From positions 1-10,898 of the forward strand of contig JBDNFP010000264.1 in NCBI GenBank assembly GCA_041689775.1: a stretch of DNA of 10,898 bases, in the 5' to 3' direction. Shown piece by piece: positions 8,066 through 10,898 of this stretch (the stretch's first letter is position 1; every line of letters starts with the position of its first letter). The translations under genes and the position numbers were made by a program. The notes under the pieces are model-generated. The model worked only from the letters and a program-made list of their open reading frames with translations. It ran no database searches and was not told the origin of the DNA. This DNA is from JBDNFP01 sp041689775. GTDB lineage: Bacteria; Bacteroidota; Bacteroidia; Cytophagales; Spirosomataceae.

Positions 8066-8838
8066 TACTCCTGGATTATCTGTACAAATTCATCCGCCAA
8101 CGCCAAGTGCTCATCGTTCCCCGTGAGTTGATTAAAAAGTTGCTCCAACGAGCCAGAGTGCTGCTGATTTTTGAGCTCTTCAAAACTACCGTCGGCGATA
8201 ATGGCCCCCTGATTGATCAGTACAATCCGGTCGCAGATTTTCTCCACTACCTCCATAATGTGGGAGCTGTAAAAAAGCGTTTTCCCCGCCCGGCTGAGTT
8301 GTTGCAGAATCTCTTTGAGCAAAATCACCGAATTAGCATCCAGACCAGAAAGTGGTTCGTCAAAAAAGATGATATCCGGGTTATGCAGCATCCCGGAGAT
8401 AAGTAGCACCTTCTGTTTCATTCCCTTCGAAAAGGAAGTCATGCGCTCGTCCCGGTGGTCATAGAGTCCAAAAATTCGCAGGAGTCCATCCCCCTTTTTA
8501 ACCATAACGCGGCTCTCTTTCTGATACAGACTACCCAAGAAACGGAAATACTCCGTCGGAGTGAGTACATCGTACATCACGGCATTTTCGGGTACGTAGC
8601 CGATGATCTGCTTTACTTCCAGCGGGTTTTCTGACACTTCAAGACCTTTCACCTTCACGGAGCCACCGTATTCGGTGAGCAGGCCCGTCATAATTTTGAT
8701 GGTGGTTGATTTTCCGGCTCCGTTGGGGCCGATGTAGCCAATGATTTGGCCGGGTAACACAGTAAGGTTAATGCCTTTAAGCACCTGCGTGCTTCCGTAA
8801 TATTTGGTGAGGTTTGTGGTTTGAATGATGGGTTCCAT
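8065..8838 (-). CDS. ABC transporter ATP-binding protein (ABC-2/DrrA type)
   Basis: A 257-residue cytoplasmic ATPase starting MEPIIQTTNLTKYYG. Motifs in order: Walker A GPNGAGKST (37-45), the Q-loop position IGYVPEN (E84 in place of Gln, as is common in DrrA-like exporters), signature FSKGMKQK (136-143), Walker B IIFFDEP (156-162) with catalytic E161, D-loop SGLD (164-167) and H-loop SSHIMEV (H193). It is complete and should hydrolyse ATP to drive the membrane protein encoded immediately downstream. An in-frame ATG at 8964 would add 42 residues, but that stretch contains the terminator hairpin of the upstream symporter gene and the residues do not look like an ABC N-terminus, so 8838 is preferred. 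No Shine-Dalgarno is seen before this ATG. The short C-terminal tail after about residue 225 is not recognised. Confidence 0.93.
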   Translation of the reverse strand: MEPIIQTTNLTKYYGSTQVLKGINLTVLPGQIIGYIGPNGAGKSTTIKIMTGLLTEYGGSVKVKGLEVSENPLEVKQIIGYVPENAVMYDVLTPTEYFRFLGSLYQKESRVMVKKGDGLLRIFGLYDHRDERMTSFSKGMKQKVLLISGMLHNPDIIFFDEPLSGLDANSVILLKEILQQLSRAGKTLFYSSHIMEVVEKICDRIVLINQGAIIADGSFEELKNQQHSGSLEQLFNQLTGNDEHLALADEFVQIIQE

Positions 8839-8841
8839 GCA

Positions 8842-8875
8842 TGGTCGATTATATACAAAAGCAAAATATAGAACA
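8842..8875 (-). promoter_or_regulatory. Candidate promoter of the ABC operon
   Basis: On the minus strand, the 70 bases between the symporter terminator and the ATPase start contain TATATTTTG (complement of 8862-8870), one base away from the Bacteroidota -7 element TAnnTTTG, and a TATAAT (complement of 8848-8853) closer to the start. No good TTTG box is seen at the -33 position. Being fenced by a terminator, this short stretch must hold the operon promoter if the operon is separately transcribed. Confidence 0.3.
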
Positions 8876-8903
8876 GAACCCATCTTCCCTAACGAACCCG
8901 CAT

Positions 8904-8944
8904 AAAAAAAGGCTCTTCTCTGCATTGAACAGAAAAGAGCCTTT
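8904..8944 (-). terminator. Rho-independent terminator of the symporter gene
   Basis: Arms 8908-8922 and 8930-8944 pair over 15 bases with one mismatch (AAAGGCTCTTCTCTG against CAGAAAAGAGCCTTT), with a 7-base loop. On the minus strand the stem is followed by a run of seven T (complement of 8904-8910), the classical layout. It lies 30 bp after the symporter stop codon and 66 bp before the ATPase start. Confidence 0.85.
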
Positions 8945-8974
8945 AGGCTTTGGGAAACCAGCACTTGAAACCTA

Positions 8975-10384
8975 TCAGTGCTCCGCTATTTCTTCTAATA
9001 TATCTACTTCTTCTACCCTATCAGAAGCTTGCATTTTTGCGTCGTCAAGCTCGCCTTCCCAGCGCCCGATTACGGTCGTGGCCAGGCAGTTCCCGATAAC
9101 GTTGACCGATGTACGAGCCATATCCATTAGTTCGTCGATGCCCATGATGAGCAATACTGGCCACTCGGGTAGCCCAAAGCTAGCCACGGCGCCCAGCAGA
9201 ATTACCAGGGTGGCGCGGGGAATACCCGCTACGCCCTTACTCGTGAGCATAAGGAGGAATACCATGCCGATTTGCTGCTCGATGGGAAAATCAATCCCGG
9301 CCGCCTGAGCCACAAAAATGGTAGCTAAAGACAGATAAAGCGTGGAACCGTCGAGGTTGAAGCTATATCCGGTGGGCATAACGAACGACACGATGTGGCG
9401 GGGTACCCCAAACTTTTCCATTTTCTCCATCGCCTTGGGCAGGGCCGCTTCCGAACTCGTGGTGGCAAAAGCGATGGAAACAGGTTCGGCAATGGTTTTG
9501 GCAAATTTGATAATGGGCACCCGGACGAAAAGGGCCACCGGCACCAGCACGAGCAGCATGAAGGCCAGCAACGCGCAGTAGAGGGTCACCAGCAGCATGG
9601 CCAGATTGCTCAATACGTCAATACCCATGTGACCGACGGTTTCGGCAATGGCCGCTCCTACCCCAATCGGTGCAAATAGCATCACGATTTTGGTGAATTT
9701 AAACATCACCTCGGCCAGCAATTCGACACCAGTGACAAATTTCTGTTTCTTAGCGGCCGGCAGCAACGCCAGACTCACCCCAAACAAAACGCTAAAAATC
9801 ACCACCTGCAACACTTCACCATTGTAGATGGATTTGGCAAGGTTTTCGGGAAAGATGTGGAGAATGATGTCTTGCCAGGTTTGGGCCTCCACTTTGGGTA
9901 GCTCGCCGCTAAAACTGGCCGGGGCTGTAAGTCCCGCACCGGGCTGGTACCAATTGGCAAAAAACAAACCGATAAACAATGCGATGGTGGTCACTACCTC
10001 AAAGTACAGCAGCGATTTCCAGCCCATACGGCCCACCTGTTTGAGGTCGGAGTGACCAGCAATACCCGCGACGAGGGTCGCAAATAGCAGCGGCGCTATG
10101 ATAGTTTTGATCATACGCAAGAATATTTGGCGCAGGAATCGTAGGTTGGTAGCTGCCTCCGGGTAATCGTAGCCAATCTCGGTGCCAACTACCATGGCTA
10201 CGATAATGGACGTGGTAAGGCTCTGCTTCACAAAGGCGTAGGCCAACAATCCGGTTATGGCCACCCACCGCATCACCAGCAGCACATCGGGTGCTATCGT
10301 GAGTAGGTTATATTCATTCAGGAAGGTAGCAATGGCCACCAAGGTTACCAGCACCCAGTTAATCAGGGTAATGTTTTTCTTCAT
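8975..10384 (-). CDS. Dicarboxylate/amino acid:cation symporter (DAACS, glutamate-transporter fold)
   Basis: A 469-residue inner-membrane transporter of the sodium:dicarboxylate symporter family, which takes up acidic amino acids or C4-dicarboxylates with protons or sodium. Family elements: HP1 with TTSSEAALP (308-316), TM7 FNLDGSTLY (342-350), HP2 TSKGVAGIP (381-389) and TM8 ELMDMARTSVNVIGN (418-432). Aligning TM8 to GltPh gives D417 for D390, D421 for D394 (binds the substrate amino group), R424 for R397 (binds the side-chain carboxylate), N428 for N401 and N432 for D405. The first four favour an acidic amino acid substrate, while Asn at the last position removes a sodium-1 ligand. Length is slightly above average because of a loop around 148-170 and an acidic C-terminal tail (DDAKMQASDRVEEVDILEEI). 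It is transcribed alone: its own terminator follows and no same-strand gene lies upstream. No Shine-Dalgarno or clear TAnnTTTG promoter was found before its start. Confidence 0.95.
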   Translation of the reverse strand: MKKNITLINWVLVTLVAIATFLNEYNLLTIAPDVLLVMRWVAITGLLAYAFVKQSLTTSIIVAMVVGTEIGYDYPEAATNLRFLRQIFLRMIKTIIAPLLFATLVAGIAGHSDLKQVGRMGWKSLLYFEVVTTIALFIGLFFANWYQPGAGLTAPASFSGELPKVEAQTWQDIILHIFPENLAKSIYNGEVLQVVIFSVLFGVSLALLPAAKKQKFVTGVELLAEVMFKFTKIVMLFAPIGVGAAIAETVGHMGIDVLSNLAMLLVTLYCALLAFMLLVLVPVALFVRVPIIKFAKTIAEPVSIAFATTSSEAALPKAMEKMEKFGVPRHIVSFVMPTGYSFNLDGSTLYLSLATIFVAQAAGIDFPIEQQIGMVFLLMLTSKGVAGIPRATLVILLGAVASFGLPEWPVLLIMGIDELMDMARTSVNVIGNCLATTVIGRWEGELDDAKMQASDRVEEVDILEEIAEH

Positions 10385-10563
10385 AGAAGTCCGGATAGGG
10401 AGTTGTATATTTTTTTGAACCAGTAAACTTATGAAAAAAAGAAGTACACTAGCTGTATACCACCGCAGCTTTCTTCTAAAAATTCAAAACTCTATACTCT
10501 TGTAAACCAAGTAACTATGCTACTAGTCAAATAATGCCATTTAAAGCACCTTCCGTTAGATGG

Positions 10564-10600
10564 GTAATATTCAGAAACTTCCGAAGTTTTTGAATATTAC
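10564..10600. repeat. 17-bp inverted repeat with 3-base loop
   Basis: Arms 10564-10580 (GTAATATTCAGAAACTT) and 10584-10600 pair with one mismatch around CCG. No T run follows on either strand, so it is not a typical terminator. It could be a cruciform or operator-like site, a palindromic target for the neighbouring insertion element, or a relic of another element. Confidence 0.55.
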
Positions 10601-10642
10601 TTCCAGTGGGTATTTTAGCCGAGGACAACTCCCTTTTTACAA

Positions 10643-10689
10643 TGATATTTATTATAAAAAATGTAACTACTTAGGTAGAATAAATATCA
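10643..10689. repeat. 11-bp inverted repeat flanking a near-palindromic core
   Basis: Arms TGATATTTATT (10643-10653) and AATAAATATCA (10679-10689) are perfect reverse complements, 25 bases apart. The core contains CTACTTAGGTAG (10667-10678), itself nearly palindromic. It lies about 80 bp before the transposase-like start. In such AT-rich DNA part of this may be chance. Confidence 0.35.
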
Positions 10690-10731
10690 CCAACTTTAGT
10701 TAAAAATCAGTGAGGAATTAAAATTAAGTAA

Positions 10732-10898
10732 AGTAAACACTTTTATGATACAGAAACAGAGCGCTTGATGCGACTCCATCACAGTCGTTTGTCAGAGAAA
10801 GAGCAGCGTCACTATGCAGCCATAGAAGCTCAGAAGTTAGGTCATGGCGGCAAGCGTTATATGGTTCGCCTGTTAGGTATTTCCACGCGCACCCTCTA
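10732..10898 (+). mobile_element. Left part of an insertion sequence (partial)
   Basis: Inferred from the transposase-like N-terminus at the edge. The outer boundary is not fixed: the terminal inverted repeat would normally lie within 50-150 bp upstream of the start codon, that is, somewhere in about 10600-10730, but no repeat can be verified without the far end. Confidence 0.4.
10768..10898 (+). CDS. N-terminus of an ISAzo13-like transposase (cut by window edge)
   Basis: From ATG 10768 the frame stays open to the edge (43 residues). It is open upstream as far as the TAA at 10729-10731, so a TTG start at 10765 or another non-ATG start is possible. The protein begins MRLHHSRLSEKEQRHYAAIE and continues with AQKLGHGGKRYMVRLLGIST. 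This matches the opening of ISAzo13/Rhodopirellula-type transposases as I recall it: L-x-E-K-x-x-R-x-Y-A-A-x-E-A-x-K-L-G-x-G-G, followed by a helix-turn-helix (Y-x-x-x-L-L-G-I-S-x-x-T-L). The DDE catalytic region would lie beyond the window. No Shine-Dalgarno is evident. The family is judged by eye only; another helix-turn-helix transposase is the main alternative. Confidence 0.6.
   Translation, partial: MRLHHSRLSEKEQRHYAAIEAQKLGHGGKRYMVRLLGISTRTL

Larger units (their letters stand above)
10385..10731. other. Gap between symporter and transposase-like gene
   Basis: About 350 bp, markedly AT-rich, with no reading frame that I can support on either strand. It must contain the symporter promoter (minus strand) and probably the left end of the insertion element that begins at the edge. 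Two inverted repeats (10564-10600 and 10643-10689) are described separately. I could not identify terminal inverted repeats or a target duplication, because the other end of the element lies outside the window. Confidence 0.5.

Noticed and set aside
112..8838. A new defence or other multi-gene system built from the Fic relic, ABC pair and hydrolases
   Set aside because: The Fic fragment lacks its catalytic domain, the ABC pair is convergent and separated by a terminator, and the hydrolases are exported. Nothing links them functionally.
8841..9308. Plus-strand open frame of 155 codons across the terminator and symporter C-terminus
   Set aside because: It is antisense to well-conserved TM8 and HP2 codons, is serine/threonine-rich as expected of a shadow, and runs through a terminator.
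10397..10634. 10-bp inverted repeat AGGGAGTTGT (10397-10406) / ACAACTCCCT (10625-10634)
   Set aside because: The match does not extend beyond 10 bases on either side, and one such pair is not surprising by chance across about 350 bp.

Overview
The window looks like chromosomal DNA from a free-living member of the Bacteroidota, probably Cytophagales/Spirosoma-like. This is inferred from the gene content (exported sulfatases, a two-domain esterase, a Fic-type DUF4172 remnant), moderate G+C, and start codons that mostly lack strong Shine-Dalgarno sequences. No rRNA, tRNA or CRISPR array is visible.

Left part (1-6295, + strand): three exported hydrolases in one direction. They are an iduronate-2-sulfatase-like S1 sulfatase (112-1563), a large two-domain alpha/beta hydrolase of the acetyl-xylan-esterase type (1604-3763), and, after a gene-poor gap of about 450 bp, a second S1 sulfatase with a C-terminal PA14-like domain (4211-6295). 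All three have Sec signal peptides. Both sulfatases carry a C-x-P-S-R formylglycine motif, so a maturase must be supplied from elsewhere. The likely joint role is removal of sulfate and ester groups from a decorated glycan or glycoside, but no SusC/SusD pair, glycoside hydrolase or maturase lies in the window, so the substrate is open.

The gap between the esterase and the second sulfatase holds a clear gene relic on the minus strand. It is the first ~35 codons of a Fic-family protein (DUF4172 N-terminus), cut off next to the esterase stop codon. This marks a past rearrangement.

Middle (6321-8838): a 22-bp perfect hairpin separates the sulfatase from a convergent minus-strand pair, an ABC ATPase (8065-8838) and its large membrane partner (6386-8065), whose stop and start codons overlap (TAATG). 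Right of it, a second terminator hairpin (8908-8944) ends the minus-strand DAACS-family symporter (8975-10384). That hairpin also argues that the ATPase starts at 8838, not at an in-frame ATG further upstream.

Right edge (10385-10898): about 380 bp without a clear gene, holding two AT-rich inverted repeats, followed by the start of a transposase-like reading frame (ISAzo13-like) that runs off the window. The window is mostly ordinary accessory and housekeeping content. I see no convincing new multi-gene system; the most informative points are the Fic relic, the degenerate second half of the esterase and the mixed binding-site signature of the symporter.
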